A stretch of DNA of 64,000 nucleotides from Superficieibacter electus (GCF_002915575.1 NZ_PQGD01000001.1:124001-188000), one strand, 5' to 3'; counted from the stretch's first letter, positions 9,677 to 22,409 are shown. Notes: generated from the sequence alone by a model not told the origin. Numbers and translations are program-made.

Positions 9677-11083
9677 TTAGCGTCCCGGCAAATGAAAATT
9701 CACCCCTTCCACCCTCGCCACCTTCTGATCCAACCTATCGATGTCAACCGAACTCTCCCCTTTCTCGTTGACGGCTTTGATATTTGCCATTGAGAGCAAC
9801 GTGTCGTCGCGGGCCATAAACTTACCGCGGACATCCTTACGCAGGTCGAAGTTGAGCTTTAAGGCCGGGCCGCGACGCGCCTCCTGCATGACGTTGATGT
9901 TACGCATGAAAAGGTGCTGCGGTTTGTTATGAAACTCCAGCGAGGCGCGGGTGGTGGTGAGATTGGTGATGGAGACGAACGAGGTGGCGTTGCCTGAAGA
10001 GATTTGAATGCCGCGCAGTTTCCACGGCAGATCGCCGTTATTGATGTGGATATTATTCAGGCGAAAGTTCTGCGGAATGGAGAGATAATTGCCTTTAATC
10101 ACGCCGTAACCAATTAACATTCCGGCGCTGTTTTCCATATCGATATTATCAATGACGAAATTATCACAGCCATAAATAGCTACCGTGGCGTTATCAATGC
10201 CGGCGTTTTTGCTGTATTTCGGGGTAATATCCCGCGCTTTAACGTTGCGGATAATAAAATGTTTGCCGTTCTCAACGTGCACCAGCTGGCGGCAGTGGCT
10301 GCCGGTGATGTTAGCGACGACAAAGTTTTTTACCGTCATCTGTTCCGGATAATCGTTATCGTAGGTGCTGCCCGCGAGGCCAATGCCGATGCCCCAGTTG
10401 ATTTTACCGTTGGTGCAGTCGATGTGCTCAATCACATGGTCGGAGATCAGAATATCGCGGTCGTTGATGGCGACGTTCCACTCAATCGCATCGCCCTGCA
10501 GGTAGCTGAAGTGGCTGCGCGTGATTTTTGCATTCTCCACCGCGTCGTGGAACCCCTGGCGCAGAATGCCGTAGTTGGCTTTGGTGACGGTGATGTTATC
10601 AATCGTCAGGTTGTGCATGGTCTGCTTTTTTTTGGTGCCGATGAAGATCTGCGCCACCGGCCCGTAGCCACTCAATGTTACTCCCTGGATAACGCAATCC
10701 GAGCCGCGCACGTCGAGCATGATGTTATACAGGCTGGAGCCGGGCTTGCCGAGGATCTGACAGCCATCGCTAAGGTTAAACCGTCCACGACCATTGCCCT
10801 TTAGCGCACCCAGTACGCGCAGGGTTTTACCCGGCGGCATCGTGATACTGGTATTGATGTTATCGCATACCACGCCTTTGGGGACTTCAACGGTGTCCGC
10901 CGCCGCAAACGCCAGTCTGAAGGCGCGGATCCAGTCGTTGCCGGTATTGAAATCACGAATATCTACCGCCTTCTTACCCTCAAGGGCACGCGCCAGCGGG
11001 CTGTGAAGCAGTGGAAGTACGGCTAGCGCGGAGCTTGCCGACAGGAAATGACGGCGGGAGAGTTCTTGCGGATGTTTACCCAT
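9677..11083 (-). CDS. wcaM: Colanic acid biosynthesis protein WcaM
   Basis: The last gene of the colanic acid operon; 468 residues, about the E. coli length. The N terminus has a twin-arginine-type signal ([18 protein letters not shown], then ALA), so export by Tat is likely. The rest reads as a right-handed parallel beta-helix with many N-I-x-I/V-x-N rungs ([21 protein letters not shown]). This suggests a periplasmic polysaccharide-binding or processing enzyme. Its biochemical role is not established in the family. It starts 11 bp after wcaL. Confidence 0.95.
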   Translation of the reverse strand: MGKHPQELSRRHFLSASSALAVLPLLHSPLARALEGKKAVDIRDFNTGNDWIRAFRLAFAAADTVEVPKGVVCDNINTSITMPPGKTLRVLGALKGNGRGRFNLSDGCQILGKPGSSLYNIMLDVRGSDCVIQGVTLSGYGPVAQIFIGTKKKQTMHNLTIDNITVTKANYGILRQGFHDAVENAKITRSHFSYLQGDAIEWNVAINDRDILISDHVIEHIDCTNGKINWGIGIGLAGSTYDNDYPEQMTVKNFVVANITGSHCRQLVHVENGKHFIIRNVKARDITPKYSKNAGIDNATVAIYGCDNFVIDNIDMENSAGMLIGYGVIKGNYLSIPQNFRLNNIHINNGDLPWKLRGIQISSGNATSFVSITNLTTTRASLEFHNKPQHLFMRNINVMQEARRGPALKLNFDLRKDVRGKFMARDDTLLSMANIKAVNEKGESSVDIDRLDQKVARVEGVNFHLPGR

Positions 11084-11094
11084 GGGACCTCGTT

Positions 11095-12315
11095 TTAAAG
11101 CGTTGGCAGCAGGCTGGCGAGGCGCTGGTTAATCACCTGCTGATTGAATTCAGTTTCGACTTTTTGCCGCGCGCGGTTGAGGACGGGAGCCAGCGTGTCC
11201 TCGTCCAGCGTTGTGCATAAGGCCAGCCGTGACGCCAGCGCGGCGGCGTCATTCTCGGCCACCAGCCAGCCGGATTTCCCGTTATCGATAAGTTCAGGGA
11301 TACCGCTGTGGACGGTTGAAACCACCGGAATGCCAACCGCCATTGCTTCCATCAGCGCAACCGGAATGCCTTCCATGTCGCCATCCTCGCCGGTGATCGA
11401 CGGCAGAAGGAACACATCGGCCTCATCCAGCAGCGTTTTGACTTCATGACCGGGACGGAAGCCGCACATCTCCACCACGTCCTCCAGTTGATATTGTTCG
11501 ATCAGCGTGCGCAGCCGCCGCTCCCACGGGCCGAGGCCGAGAATGCGGTAGTGGAAGCTGACGCCCTGCGCTTTAAGCTGACGGCAGGCCTCGATGGCGA
11601 CGTGCAGCCCTTTTTTCTCGGTCAGGCGCGCGACGGAGATGATCTTCAGCGTTTCGCCCGGTGCTTTGAGCGGGCGACGGGAGAAGCGCTGCATATCGAC
11701 GCCCATCCGGGAGACCACCACCTTCTCCGGCGGGCATCCCATCCCGCGCAGTCGTTCCCCCCACAGTTCACTGATCGGCAGCATCGCATCTCCGGTGCGA
11801 AAGAGCTGCTGATACTGCGGGGTATAGCGGGCGAGGACCTCTCGGCTGGAGATATCAATACCGTGAAAAATGGTGGCAATTTTGCCTTTGATAACGCCCA
11901 GTTCGCGCAGGCGGCTGGCGGTAACCCCCGCCGGGCCGAAATGCGCGAGGTAGACGTCGGCGCTAAACGTGTGCGGTGCCGTCGCACAGATCGCCGGCAG
12001 GATCAGGTTACGCGCTTCATCACCGTAGCGGCCGACGTTCAGCGCCCGCCACACGGCGGGCTTGTATGCTCCTTTCAACATACTGAAGGCGCGGTAACGC
12101 AGTTTTGCCAGTTTGTTCTGCGGCTCGTCCTGCAACCAGTGGGTTTTTTCTGCCAGTCGATACTCGTGAAAGGCAGGATGCGTGTTCTGCAAATCGCCTT
12201 TTTGCAGCGCGACGATCTCCACCTCATAGCCCATGTCGATAAACGCGACGATCTGGTTGAGCACGAAGGTCTCCGACGACAGCGGGAATTTCAGCAGAAA
12301 GAAGCCGACCTTCAT
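11095..12315 (-). CDS. wcaL: Colanic acid glycosyltransferase WcaL
   Basis: A 406-residue GT4 retaining glycosyltransferase acting on the growing colanic acid unit in the cytoplasm. It starts [18 protein letters not shown], as in E. coli WcaL. The donor-binding half contains [19 protein letters not shown] and the E-x7-E region [20 protein letters not shown]. Its start codon overlaps the wcaK stop by 4 bp (ATGA), indicating translational coupling. The family literature implicates it in the late sugars of the repeat; the exact linkage is not readable here. Confidence 0.96.
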   Translation of the reverse strand: MKVGFFLLKFPLSSETFVLNQIVAFIDMGYEVEIVALQKGDLQNTHPAFHEYRLAEKTHWLQDEPQNKLAKLRYRAFSMLKGAYKPAVWRALNVGRYGDEARNLILPAICATAPHTFSADVYLAHFGPAGVTASRLRELGVIKGKIATIFHGIDISSREVLARYTPQYQQLFRTGDAMLPISELWGERLRGMGCPPEKVVVSRMGVDMQRFSRRPLKAPGETLKIISVARLTEKKGLHVAIEACRQLKAQGVSFHYRILGLGPWERRLRTLIEQYQLEDVVEMCGFRPGHEVKTLLDEADVFLLPSITGEDGDMEGIPVALMEAMAVGIPVVSTVHSGIPELIDNGKSGWLVAENDAAALASRLALCTTLDEDTLAPVLNRARQKVETEFNQQVINQRLASLLPTL

Positions 12316-13592
12316 TTGGCCTCCCGGATCCTGTCCAGCACGGAGCCAATCATGGCGAAGCCTTTTTCACGTTCGGCGGTGACTGCCTCATTCACTTTTG
12401 CGCTGAGCGCGGGCAGCTGGTTGAGGATATCGGCGACAACGCCCTTTAACGAGCCATCGAGCAGATGGCGGATGTCGATCGCCATCTCCGGCATCCCCAC
12501 CTGCTGCATGATCCCGGCGGATTTGTGCTCGTAGTTGATGGCGACAGCTGGGGTGCCGAAGTTCATCGAGATGATCGCCGAGTGCAGGCGCGTACCGATG
12601 GTCAGCACACATTCGGCGAGGATTTTGCCGAGCTCTACGTCGTTCAGTTCATCCATCGCAATATGCAGTTGCTCAGGATATTTCACGTACTGCGCCATAC
12701 GCAGCGCGACCATCCGGTCATCGCGGTTATAGCGGTCGATACTGGTACAGGTGGAAAGCACCAGCACCTGATAGCCGTCTTCCATCAGGCGATTCACCAC
12801 TTCGGCAAAGGCTTGCTCGTAAGCCTGCTGGGTGGTGCCGAGGCGTTTGTCGAACGGTTCGAGATCGCGCAGGGTGATGGCGACGGTTTTCTGGCGGCGC
12901 GCCACCTCCAGCCAGTGCTGTACCGCATAGCTGGGAGTAAAGGTGTCGTGGCGGCGATCCACCAGCCAGGCGGTATCCACGCCCTGCTCGACTTTACTGG
13001 TATCAATATTGCTCTTTTCCATCAGATCGCGGCTGACGGTTTCGCGCAGGATCAGCGCATTGGTACGGGCAAACACATAATTTGCCAGCTGATTAAAGTC
13101 CGGGTTCTGGAACGGCCCGACGCTGTGGCCGACCATATAGATCGGCTTGTTGGCCATAAAGGCGCAGAACGGATATTCGAAGTGGGTCAGGCCGTAGAGA
13201 TCGACATAGTTCGATCCGCCTACCTGGATGATCGCGTCGTAGTTTTTCAGGAACTCGGCGAAGCGGTTGAATTCCGGGGCGATGCGAAAATTACGCAGGC
13301 GGCCTTCGCCAGTGACTTTCGCCAGTAAAATGCGGTGCTGGTAGCGGCGACGCAGGACTTTTTTCACCCGTCCGCTCATGCCTGCCGCCGCCTGTTGCTT
13401 CTGGCTGAGCTGATACAGCGGATCGGCCATGATAGCGCGGCCCTGTAGCCAGGACGAACTCACCGGGAAGCGACTCATCACATCCAGTTCCGCCTCAGGC
13501 TCCTGACGAGTGATAGCGTCAATCAGTCCACGCATAATGGCGCTGTCGCCACGGTTTCCACAGGTGTGATTACCCAAAATTAATAATTTCAT
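12312..13592 (-). CDS. wcaK: Colanic acid pyruvyl transferase WcaK
   Basis: A 426-residue member of the polysaccharide pyruvyl transferase family, which adds a ketal-linked pyruvate from phosphoenolpyruvate to the terminal galactose. It starts MKLLILGNHTCGNRGDSAIM, the family signature with GNRGD. Later blocks include IQVGGSNYVDLYG, GHSVGPFQNP, and the C-terminal IGTRLHSAIISMNFGTPAVAI with the conserved GxRxHS. It overlaps wcaL by 4 bp and follows wzxC by 22 bp. Confidence 0.96.
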   Translation of the reverse strand: MKLLILGNHTCGNRGDSAIMRGLIDAITRQEPEAELDVMSRFPVSSSWLQGRAIMADPLYQLSQKQQAAAGMSGRVKKVLRRRYQHRILLAKVTGEGRLRNFRIAPEFNRFAEFLKNYDAIIQVGGSNYVDLYGLTHFEYPFCAFMANKPIYMVGHSVGPFQNPDFNQLANYVFARTNALILRETVSRDLMEKSNIDTSKVEQGVDTAWLVDRRHDTFTPSYAVQHWLEVARRQKTVAITLRDLEPFDKRLGTTQQAYEQAFAEVVNRLMEDGYQVLVLSTCTSIDRYNRDDRMVALRMAQYVKYPEQLHIAMDELNDVELGKILAECVLTIGTRLHSAIISMNFGTPAVAINYEHKSAGIMQQVGMPEMAIDIRHLLDGSLKGVVADILNQLPALSAKVNEAVTAEREKGFAMIGSVLDRIREAK

Positions 13593-13614
13593 TATCGCCT
13601 CTGAAAGGTGTTTA

Positions 13615-15093
13615 TTAATGCGCCCGCAGCAGCGTTTTTAACTTATCGCTGCGGCAAAACGGCTTTTTCATTTCCACTACCAGGCTGTTGCGCGAAAGCA
13701 CCAGCACCAGCCCAAAACTGATAACGCCTGCGGCGACCTGCGCGGCAAACAGCAGCGGCAGAGAGATACGTCCCGCCAGCAGGTCGCCCAACGCATAGCT
13801 GATGATCAGCGTCGGCAATGAAAGCCGCAGCGGCAGCCACAGACTCTGCAAATACTGTTTATAGCTTGGCCCGACTACCGGTTTGATCATCACGAAATAG
13901 CTCAGAATGGTGTTGAGGATCTGTACCAGCAGGAAGCCCAGCGTCACGCCAATGACGCCCGCCAGATGTCCGCCGATCAGGATCGCCGGGATAAACAGGA
14001 AGGTTTTAAAGACGTTGAATTTAAAACTCAGATCCACCCGCGCCCGCGCCATCAGCAGCGAACCGATGGGATTGCCCACCGAGCGCAGCAGGCCGACGAC
14101 GCACAGCAGTTGCAGTACGGGCACGATGGCCATCCACTTTTCGCCAAACACCAGCAGGACGAAATTATTCGAGACCACCATCAGCCCCAGCAGCGCCGGA
14201 AAGTTAATGATCCCCACCACCGACAGCAGTTTGTAGAAGTTAGTCCGCAGCTTCGCGGTGTCGTCCTGAATTTTGGCGAACGCCGGAAACAGCACGCGGG
14301 TAATGATCGGGTTCAGCTTCATCGGCGGCACCACTGCAACGTTCCACGCGAGGTTATAGCCCCCCGCCGCGCTGGCCCCGAGAATACGCGCCAGCGCCAG
14401 CGTCGACAGGTTGGTGTTGACGTAGTTGATGATGCTGTCCGCCGTCAGCCATGCGCCGAAGCGCAGGTTCGGCGCGACGGAACGCAGGGAAAAGTGCAGG
14501 CCGGGACGGTAAATCTTGCGGCCAAACCAGCCGAACAGCAGGGTGCGCACCGCGCTGTTGACCAGGTAACCGAGGATCGCGGTCATGGCGACAGGCCAGT
14601 AGCGCGCGCTGATCACCGTGAAGGTAAATCCCGCCAGCACGGAAAGCGTTTCAATGGCACCAATCTTGTTAAATTCCAGCTCTTTTTGCATCAGCGCACG
14701 GAACTGCTGGCCGTGCGGCGTCACCACAAAGGCCAGCGACAGGGTTTTAATCAGCGGAGCCAGATCCGGGTTATGCAGCAGCCCGGCAATGATATCGCTG
14801 AGTAAATAAATGGCGACGAACACCAGCACGCCCAGCCCGACGTTCAGCCAGTACAGGGTTGTCAACTCGCCGTAGCTGATTTCTTTACGCTGGATGATCG
14901 AATTGGCGATGCCAAAATCACACAGCGTATCGGCCAGGGCGATGATCACCAGCGAGATGGTCAGCAGGCCAAACTGATGACCGTCGAAAAGGCGTGCCAG
15001 AAGGGTCATCTGAATCAGCCCCAGACCGATGATGATCACCGTGGCGATGGCTGACCATTTTGCGCCGCTAAGGGTTTTTTCACGTAAACTCAT
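13615..15093 (-). CDS. wzxC: Colanic acid flippase WzxC
   Basis: A 492-residue polysaccharide-export flippase with 12-14 membrane helices that moves the lipid-linked colanic acid hexasaccharide to the periplasm. The start MSLREKTLSGAKWSAIATV and the downstream LLARLFDGHQFGLLTI and DFGIANSIIQRKEIS are those of E. coli WzxC. It sits 10 bp after wcaJ in the operon. Composition matches the core genome, unlike the AT-rich wzx of the O-antigen cluster. Confidence 0.96.
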   Translation of the reverse strand: MSLREKTLSGAKWSAIATVIIIGLGLIQMTLLARLFDGHQFGLLTISLVIIALADTLCDFGIANSIIQRKEISYGELTTLYWLNVGLGVLVFVAIYLLSDIIAGLLHNPDLAPLIKTLSLAFVVTPHGQQFRALMQKELEFNKIGAIETLSVLAGFTFTVISARYWPVAMTAILGYLVNSAVRTLLFGWFGRKIYRPGLHFSLRSVAPNLRFGAWLTADSIINYVNTNLSTLALARILGASAAGGYNLAWNVAVVPPMKLNPIITRVLFPAFAKIQDDTAKLRTNFYKLLSVVGIINFPALLGLMVVSNNFVLLVFGEKWMAIVPVLQLLCVVGLLRSVGNPIGSLLMARARVDLSFKFNVFKTFLFIPAILIGGHLAGVIGVTLGFLLVQILNTILSYFVMIKPVVGPSYKQYLQSLWLPLRLSLPTLIISYALGDLLAGRISLPLLFAAQVAAGVISFGLVLVLSRNSLVVEMKKPFCRSDKLKTLLRAH

Positions 15094-15103
15094 CGACGTT
15101 CCC

Positions 15104-16486
<1,383 letters not shown>

Positions 16487-16527
16487 CGTTGTTCCTTTGT
16501 TTTCCCTTGCTTTGCGTTGGTCAGCTT

Positions 16528-16622
16528 CCCCTCACCCCCAGGGAGAGGGAGAAATCACTTCCACCTCTCCAGGGGGTAGCGGCCATTCCCTCTCCCTGAG
16601 GGAGAGGGTTAGGGTGAGGGGG
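16528..16622. repeat. Palindromic repeat element between wcaJ and cpsG
   Basis: CCCTCACCC at the left end and GGGTGAGGG at the right end form terminal inverted repeats. Inside are GGGAGAGGG and the palindrome CCCTCTCCCTGAGGGAGAGGG (about 16588-16608). It is the same element family as in three other gaps of this operon. It may fold in RNA, but there is no T-run to make it a simple terminator. Confidence 0.85.
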
Positions 16623-16644
16623 AAACCACCTGGCCCAAAGCCTG

Positions 16645-18015
16645 TTACTGGTTAAGCAGCGCCAGAATCGCCTCAGTCTGTGCCTGCATCAGCGCAGTAT
16701 CGGCGCGCGACTCCACGTTCAGGCGCACTACCGGCTCGGTGTTGGACGAGCGCAGGTTAAAGCGCCAGTCGGCAAAGGCGAGACTGATGCCATCTGTGCG
16801 GTCGGTCTCCAGCGCCTGCGGCGCAAAATGCGCCTCCACCCGGGCGATGGCCGTCGCCGGATCGGCCAGTTTGCTGTTGATCTCACCGCTCGCCGGGAAC
16901 GCCGCCATCCGGTCGCGTACCAGTTCGCCCAGCGACTGCCCTTTCAGGCACAGCAGTTCCGTCACCAGCAGCCACGGGATCATCCCGCTGTCGCAGTAGG
17001 CGAAATCGCGGAAGTAGTGATGCGCGCTCATTTCGCCGCCGTAGATGGCGTCTTCTTCGCGCATCCGCTCCTTGATGAACGCATGGCCGGTTTTCGACAT
17101 CACCGGCACCCCGCCCGCCGCGCTCACCACATCTACGGTGTTCCAGGAAAGACGCGGGTCGTGGATGATCTTCGCGCCAGGGTGTTTTTCGAGGAACGCT
17201 TCCGCCAGCAGGCCGACGATGTAGTAGCCCTCGATAAACTGCCCGCTCTCGTCAAACAGGAAGCAGCGGTCGAAGTCGCCGTCAAAGGCAATTCCCATAT
17301 CCGCGCCGTGTTTAATGACCGCGTTGCGGGTATCGGCGCGGCACTCCGGCAGCAGCGGGTTAGGAATGCCGTTGGGGAAGTTGCCGTCCGGGGTGTTGTG
17401 AACCTTGATAAACTCCACCGGAACGTTCAGCGCTTTAAAACGCGCTTCAATGGCGTCCACCACCGGACCCGCCGCGCCGTTGCCGGAGTTGATGACCAGC
17501 TTCAGCGGCGTCAGGGTTTGTACATTGATGTAGCCGAGCAGATGGTCGATATAGGCGGCACGCAGATCGATATGCTGATAGCTGCCGCGTTTCGCCGGGT
17601 TAACCGGCGGGAAGTCGTTGGCTTCTGCCAGACGCTGCACATCGCGCAGGCCGGTATCGCCGCTGATAGGACGCGCGCCCTTGCGCACCAGTTTCATGCC
17701 GTTGTAATCCATCGGATTATGGCTGGCGGTGACTTCAATGCCGCCGTCCACGCCGAGATGGAAAGTGGCGAAGTAGATCTCTTCGGTGCCGGAAAGGCCG
17801 ATGTCCAGCACGTTAACGCCCGCATCGCGCAGGCCCTCTGCCAGCGCCAGCTTCAGCGCCTCGCTGGTCAGGCGCACGTCGCCGCCCAGCACTACGGTGT
17901 CCGGTTTCAGGTATTCGCCATACGCACGTCCAATCCGCCGGGCGATGTCTTCGTTCAGCTCCTCGCCCAGCCTGCCGCGAATGTCGTAGGCTTTAAAACA
18001 GGTTAATGTTGTCAT
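16645..18015 (-). CDS. cpsG: Phosphomannomutase (colanic acid)
   Basis: Converts mannose-6-phosphate to mannose-1-phosphate for GDP-mannose and GDP-fucose. The 456-residue phosphohexomutase has the phosphoserine loop [12 protein letters not shown], the metal-binding FDGDFDRCF, the sugar-binding [12 protein letters not shown] and the C-terminal phosphate site [11 protein letters not shown]. It starts [20 protein letters not shown], as in E. coli CpsG/ManB. Palindromic repeats lie on both sides, which may set the relative output of cpsB, cpsG and wcaJ. Confidence 0.97.
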   Translation of the reverse strand: MTTLTCFKAYDIRGRLGEELNEDIARRIGRAYGEYLKPDTVVLGGDVRLTSEALKLALAEGLRDAGVNVLDIGLSGTEEIYFATFHLGVDGGIEVTASHNPMDYNGMKLVRKGARPISGDTGLRDVQRLAEANDFPPVNPAKRGSYQHIDLRAAYIDHLLGYINVQTLTPLKLVINSGNGAAGPVVDAIEARFKALNVPVEFIKVHNTPDGNFPNGIPNPLLPECRADTRNAVIKHGADMGIAFDGDFDRCFLFDESGQFIEGYYIVGLLAEAFLEKHPGAKIIHDPRLSWNTVDVVSAAGGVPVMSKTGHAFIKERMREEDAIYGGEMSAHHYFRDFAYCDSGMIPWLLVTELLCLKGQSLGELVRDRMAAFPASGEINSKLADPATAIARVEAHFAPQALETDRTDGISLAFADWRFNLRSSNTEPVVRLNVESRADTALMQAQTEAILALLNQ

Positions 18016-18056
18016 ATTTTTTTCTCTTCTTTAGATATATGAAGCTTTTACACACT

Positions 18057-18092
18057 TTGCCCGGTGGCGCTTCGCTTACCGGGCCTACGGGC
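18057..18092. repeat. REP-type palindrome upstream of cpsG
   Basis: GCCCGGTGGCGCTTCGCTTACCGGGCCTACGGG-like sequence (positions 18059-18091, key arms GCCCGGT/ACCGGGC with CGCTTCGC between) is the classical REP/Y unit of enterobacteria. Confidence 0.8.
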
Positions 18093-18097
18093 TTACG

Positions 18098-18203
18098 TTC
18101 CCTCTCCCTCAGGGAGAGGGTTAGGGTGAGGGTGGTTTACGCTCCCGCACCGGCTGAATCATTTCCCCCTCACCCCTGCCCTCTCCCTGAGGGAGAGGGT
18201 GAG
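18098..18203. repeat. Palindromic repeat pair between cpsG and cpsB
   Basis: Two inverted copies of the CCCTCTCCCT(C/G)AGGGAGAGGG palindrome (18100-18120 and about 18179-18199) are flanked by TTAGGGTGAGGG on one side and CCCCTCACCCCTG on the other. The pair forms a divergent, potentially large hairpin lying just before the cpsG leader and after the cpsB stop. Confidence 0.85.
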
Positions 18204-18227
18204 CACCAACGCTGCCGGCTCGGCGGG

Positions 18228-19664
18228 CTACACGCGCCCGTAGCGATCCTCAAACCGCACCACGTCGTCCTCTTCGAGATACGAACCGGAGCGCACTTCA
18301 ATCAGGTCGAGCGGGATCTTGCCGGGGTTTTCCAGGCAGTGCGCCGCGCCGAGCGGGATGTAAATAGACTCGTTTTCGCCCAGCAGTTTGATCTCGCCGT
18401 TAATGGTGACTTTGGCGGTGCCCGCCACCACCACCCAGTGTTCGGCGCGGTGATGATGCATTTGCAGCGACAGCCCTTCGCCCGGCTTAACGGTGATGCG
18501 TTTCACCTGATAGCGATCCCCGGCGTCGATGGAGTCGTATTTGCCCCACGGGCGGTACACTTCACGATGGATATGGTGTTCGTGGCGGCCATCCGCTTTG
18601 ATCTGCTCCACCACCTTTTTCACTTCCTGCACGTGATGACGATCGGCGATCAGCACCGCATCTTTGGTCTGCACGACCACCAGATCTTTCACCCCGACGG
18701 TGGTCACCAGGCCGGATTCAGCGTACACGTAGCTGTTTTCGGTGTTGTGGCTGATGACGTCGCCGTGATGGACGTTTCCCTCCGGCGTGTGGGCGCTGAT
18801 TTCCCACAGCGAGGACCATGAGCCAACGTCGCTCCAGCCCGCATCCATCGGCACCACCACCGCGTCTGCCGTGCGCTCCATCACCGCATAGTCGATGGAC
18901 TCTTCCGGGCAGGCGAGAAATGCCGCTTCGTCAACGCGAATAAAATCCAGGTCCGGGTCGACGGTGGCCATTGATTTTTCGCAGGCTTCCAGAATGTCCG
19001 GACGGTATTTTTTCAGCTCTTCGAGATAGCGTCCGGCGCGGAACAGAAACATACCGCTGTTCCAGTAGTATTCCCCGCTGGCGACGTAGGCCTGCGCGGT
19101 CGCCAGATCCGGTTTTTCGACAAACTGCGCCACCGAAAAGGCCACGCTGTCCTGTTCGCCCGGCGTGACCTCGCCGCGACGAATGTAGCCATAGCCGGTT
19201 TCCGGCAGATCCGGCACGATGCCAAAGGTCACCAGCTTGCCTGCCTGCGCATGGGGAATGGAGGCGGTGACCGCCGCACGAAACGCCGCTTCGTCCTGAA
19301 TCATGTGATCCGCCGCCAGCACCAGCAGCAGCGGGTCGTCCTGCGGCGAGTTGCGGGTGGCCGCCAGCGCCGCCAGCGCAATAGCAGGCGCGGTGTTGCG
19401 CCCCGCCGGTTCAAGAATGATGTTCTCGGTCAGTTTGTTGAGCTGACGCAGCTGCTCGGCGACGATAAAGCGGTGCTGCTCGTTGCAGATCACCACCGGG
19501 CTTTCGCATTCGACGCCGTTCAGACGGCTGATGGTCGCCTGTAGCATGGTCAGTTCCCCTTTCAGGCAGAGGAACTGTTTAGGGTAGAGTACGCGGGACA
19601 GCGGCCATAAACGGCTACCGGATCCGCCCGCCATGACGACCGGATAGAGCGTGGGTTGACTCAT
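18228..19664 (-). CDS. cpsB: Mannose-1-phosphate guanylyltransferase
   Basis: Makes GDP-mannose from mannose-1-phosphate and GTP. The 478-residue type II enzyme has an N-terminal nucleotidyltransferase domain ([25 protein letters not shown]) and a C-terminal cupin of the phosphomannose-isomerase type ([17 protein letters not shown]). Its stop is one base from the wcaI region: cpsB starts at 19664 and wcaI ends at 19666, so the genes are tightly linked. Also known as manC. Confidence 0.97.
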   Translation of the reverse strand: MSQPTLYPVVMAGGSGSRLWPLSRVLYPKQFLCLKGELTMLQATISRLNGVECESPVVICNEQHRFIVAEQLRQLNKLTENIILEPAGRNTAPAIALAALAATRNSPQDDPLLLVLAADHMIQDEAAFRAAVTASIPHAQAGKLVTFGIVPDLPETGYGYIRRGEVTPGEQDSVAFSVAQFVEKPDLATAQAYVASGEYYWNSGMFLFRAGRYLEELKKYRPDILEACEKSMATVDPDLDFIRVDEAAFLACPEESIDYAVMERTADAVVVPMDAGWSDVGSWSSLWEISAHTPEGNVHHGDVISHNTENSYVYAESGLVTTVGVKDLVVVQTKDAVLIADRHHVQEVKKVVEQIKADGRHEHHIHREVYRPWGKYDSIDAGDRYQVKRITVKPGEGLSLQMHHHRAEHWVVVAGTAKVTINGEIKLLGENESIYIPLGAAHCLENPGKIPLDLIEVRSGSYLEEDDVVRFEDRYGRV

Positions 19665-19665
19665 G

Positions 19666-20892
19666 TTAGTGATCCCGAATATCTGAAATAAATTGGCTTA
19701 ACACGTTCTCTTTTTCGAGCGTGCGTTCGGCATAGTCACGTGCCACCGTGTTGTTTTCCGGCATCAGCAGCGCCTGCTCAATACCGGTAACGAGGGCGTC
19801 AACCACTTCCGGCTCGACGCAGACGGCGATGCCCGGATACGTGCGGCAAAGCTGCCCTAATTCGGTTTCCGCTTCGGCGGTGATGACCGCGTTGCCGCCG
19901 ACCGCCAGAATGTTGGTCAGTTTGGAAGGCAGCACCGCGTCCGCCGCGCCGCGCTTCTGGATAACCAGATGGCAGTCGCCCAGCGCGAGGAGCGCGGGCA
20001 GATCATCGTACGGTTGCAGCGGCAGAAAGCGGATATTGGTCAGGCTGCGATCGGCAACCATCTTCTCCAGCCGCGCTTTGCCCCCGCCCTGTCCGACAAT
20101 CACAACGGCCCACGGCCGGTCACGCAGGCGGTCCGCCGCTTCAATCACATTCTCCAGTCCCTGCTTCTCGCCGATGTTGCCGGAGTAGAGGACGATCTTT
20201 AGCGCGTCATCCAGACCGAGTCGGCTGCGCAACGCGCTCACGTCCGCCGGAGCGACATGGCGAAAACGATCCACTTCCGACCAGTTAGGGAAAAAGATGA
20301 TGTTATGCGCGGCGACGCCTTTTTCCTGCGCCTTGTTCATCATTGAGCGCGAGATGGTGGAGACTGCATCCACACCGAGCAGATTGCTGCGCTCAAACGC
20401 GGTCGCCAGGCGAGCGACTTTGCCGCTCTTGCCCTTGCCGGCCATGCCCAGTCCGAGCATGGCGTCCACTTCATAATCCTGAATATGCAGGACGGTGCGT
20501 GCGCCGCAGAGTTTTGCCAGCAGGCGCATGCCCGGCGTGCAGAACAGCGTCGGCACCACGCCGATAATGCGGTCCGGCTTCCAGCGGCGCTGCGCCATCA
20601 GCGGGAAAAAGCTGCTCAGCGCGAAGCTGCCGAGATGGATCAGACGCTTCAGGGTTGAGGGCTGCTTCGGCACGTAGAGCGGGCAGCGCCAGACGGTAGC
20701 GGCCCCCTCTTCGCGGCGGTAGCGCCAGGCGGAATAGCCCTTGCCTACTTTCCACTCCGGGTAGTAAGGCGGCGCGGTGATCACCCGTACTTCATGGCCC
20801 TGACGCGCCATCCACTCGACCATTTCGCCAGTGTATTTGCCGATGCCGGTCAGCTCGGGCGAGTAGTTAATGCCGTAAACGAGTATTTTCAT
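19666..20892 (-). CDS. wcaI: Colanic acid glycosyltransferase WcaI
   Basis: A 408-residue GT4 enzyme, probably the fucosyltransferase adding the second sugar of the colanic acid unit according to work on E. coli. The frame is open upstream to 20994, but [20 protein letters not shown] at 20892 is the conserved start. Motifs include [26 protein letters not shown]-like [14 protein letters not shown], and [18 protein letters not shown] in the donor half. It begins 7 bp after gmm. Confidence 0.95.
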   Translation of the reverse strand: MKILVYGINYSPELTGIGKYTGEMVEWMARQGHEVRVITAPPYYPEWKVGKGYSAWRYRREEGAATVWRCPLYVPKQPSTLKRLIHLGSFALSSFFPLMAQRRWKPDRIIGVVPTLFCTPGMRLLAKLCGARTVLHIQDYEVDAMLGLGMAGKGKSGKVARLATAFERSNLLGVDAVSTISRSMMNKAQEKGVAAHNIIFFPNWSEVDRFRHVAPADVSALRSRLGLDDALKIVLYSGNIGEKQGLENVIEAADRLRDRPWAVVIVGQGGGKARLEKMVADRSLTNIRFLPLQPYDDLPALLALGDCHLVIQKRGAADAVLPSKLTNILAVGGNAVITAEAETELGQLCRTYPGIAVCVEPEVVDALVTGIEQALLMPENNTVARDYAERTLEKENVLSQFISDIRDH

Positions 20893-20899
20893 ATGCACA

Positions 20900-21439
20900 T
20901 CATCCTTTGGCCTGCCCCAGTGCTGACGTGCCACCTTGATGCTGACCAAATGATTTTGTGCAAAACCCCGGCACTCCCGCCGGGCGTTCGGCAAGGAAGT
21001 TGGCGCGGCTGTTGTCGTGCACGTTGTCGCTCTCCAGAAGCGCCTCCGCCGTCAGCCAGCGGTACGCATTGTGCTGCTCGGTCGGCAGTTGCAGCGTGCT
21101 GGCGTCTACCCGCAGGCGGAACGCCAGCACCACGTAGTGCGTCGAGAAGCCGGTGCCGGAAAAGTTATCGTCATAAAAATGCTGCCAGCCGCCCCAGAAT
21201 TCGCCTGCCGTCATTGGCAGGCTGACGCCCAGCTCCGCTTTCGTCAGACGGGCAAACGCCCGATCCAGCGGTTCATCCTTCTGTACGCGTCCGCCAGGAA
21301 CGAACCAGTATCCCTGCGCCGGACGGTTGGTCCGCTGGCCGAGCAGAAACTCGCCGCGCTCGTTCTCCACGATCAGATCGATGGAGACCAGCGGCGTGGC
21401 GCGAACGACAGTGGCAAAATCTTCAGCGCTGAGAAACAT
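20900..21439 (-). CDS. gmm: GDP-mannose mannosyl hydrolase
   Basis: A Nudix-fold enzyme that hydrolyses GDP-mannose/GDP-glucose to GDP and the sugar, moderating GDP-mannose pools. The Nudix region reads [24 protein letters not shown], lacking the usual REUXEE glutamates as expected for this subfamily (key part GGRVQKDE...AELG). The ORF extends upstream to 21478, but [12 protein letters not shown] at 21439 is the conserved start. The 179 residues exceed the roughly 159 of E. coli because of a C-terminal tail ([20 protein letters not shown]) running to within 7 bp of wcaI. Confidence 0.94.
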   Translation of the reverse strand: MFLSAEDFATVVRATPLVSIDLIVENERGEFLLGQRTNRPAQGYWFVPGGRVQKDEPLDRAFARLTKAELGVSLPMTAGEFWGGWQHFYDDNFSGTGFSTHYVVLAFRLRVDASTLQLPTEQHNAYRWLTAEALLESDNVHDNSRANFLAERPAGVPGFCTKSFGQHQGGTSALGQAKG

Positions 21440-21441
21440 TG

Positions 21442-22407
21442 TTACCCCCGGAACCGCTGCTGGTTTTCCAGAAACCACTGGTAGGTGCTGGCAAGCCCGG
21501 CCTCCAGAGTGATTTCATGGAACCAGCCGAGTTGATGCAGACGCGTGACGTCCAGCAGCTTGCGCGGCGTACCGTCAGGTTTGGTGGCGTCGAACACCAC
21601 CCGCCCTTTAAAGCCCACCACCTGCGCCAGCGTCAGTGCCAGTTCACGGATGGTGCAGTCAACGCCGGTGCCGACGTTAATGTGCGACAGCATCGGCTCG
21701 GTGTTTTCCTGCCAGACGCTGCGATCCAGCTCCATCACGTGAATGCTGGCCGCCGCCATATCATCAACGTGCAGGAACTCGCGCATCGGCGTGCCGCTGC
21801 CCCAGACCACCACGTCCGACGCGTTTTGCTCCGTCGCCTCATGGAAGCGGCGCAGCAGCGCCGGGATCACGTGCGAGTTGCTCGGGTGAAAGTTATCGTT
21901 CGGCCCGTACAGATTGGTCGGCATCACCGAGCGGTAATCGCGGTCGTACTGGCGGTTATAAGACTCGCACAGTTTAATCCCGGCGATTTTGGCAATGGCG
22001 TACGGCTCGTTGGTCGGCTCCAGGGTGCCCTGGAGCAGTTCGCTTTCGGCCATCGGCTGTTTTGCCAGCTTCGGATAGATGCAGGACGATCCGAGAAACA
22101 GCAGCTTGTTCACGCCGTTGAGATGCGCAGCGTGAATGATGTTGCTCTCGATCATCATGTTTTCGTAGATGAAATCCGCCGGGTAAGTGTTATTCGCCAC
22201 AATGCCGCCGACTTTCGCCGCCGCCAGATACACCTGGTCGATGCGTTGTTCGGCGAAAAATTGCTGCACCGCCGTCGGATCCAGCAGATTCAGCTCATCA
22301 CGGCCGCGTAAAATCAGCTCCACGTCGCCGCGCTGTTCCAGCTGGCGAACAATGGCCGATCCCACCATGCCGCGATGTCCGGCCACAAAAATACGTTGTC
22401 TGGTCAT
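21442..22407 (-). CDS. fcl: GDP-L-fucose synthase
   Basis: A bifunctional epimerase/reductase that turns GDP-4-keto-6-deoxymannose into GDP-L-fucose with NADPH. The 321 residues match WcaG/Fcl. It has the Rossmann motif [10 protein letters not shown], the catalytic Ser in FLGSSCIYP and the Y-x3-K pair in [10 protein letters not shown]. It lies 2 bp after gmd and 2 bp before gmm, an obvious enzyme cassette for GDP-fucose. Confidence 0.98.
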   Translation of the reverse strand: MTRQRIFVAGHRGMVGSAIVRQLEQRGDVELILRGRDELNLLDPTAVQQFFAEQRIDQVYLAAAKVGGIVANNTYPADFIYENMMIESNIIHAAHLNGVNKLLFLGSSCIYPKLAKQPMAESELLQGTLEPTNEPYAIAKIAGIKLCESYNRQYDRDYRSVMPTNLYGPNDNFHPSNSHVIPALLRRFHEATEQNASDVVVWGSGTPMREFLHVDDMAAASIHVMELDRSVWQENTEPMLSHINVGTGVDCTIRELALTLAQVVGFKGRVVFDATKPDGTPRKLLDVTRLHQLGWFHEITLEAGLASTYQWFLENQQRFRG

Positions 22408-22409
22408 GC

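Noticed and set aside
11446-12534. 362-codon plus-strand ORF opposite wcaL
   Set aside because: It is an antisense shadow of a GC-rich gene with clear GT4 motifs on the other strand; it has no recognisable motifs.
13966-14805. 279-codon plus-strand ORF opposite wzxC
   Set aside because: Antisense shadow dominated by Q, R and H; it gives no membrane or enzyme motif.
16828-18006. 392-codon plus-strand ORF opposite cpsG
   Set aside because: Antisense shadow; the composition is rich in R, H, A and Q as expected for the complement of a GC-rich gene, and cpsG is certain.
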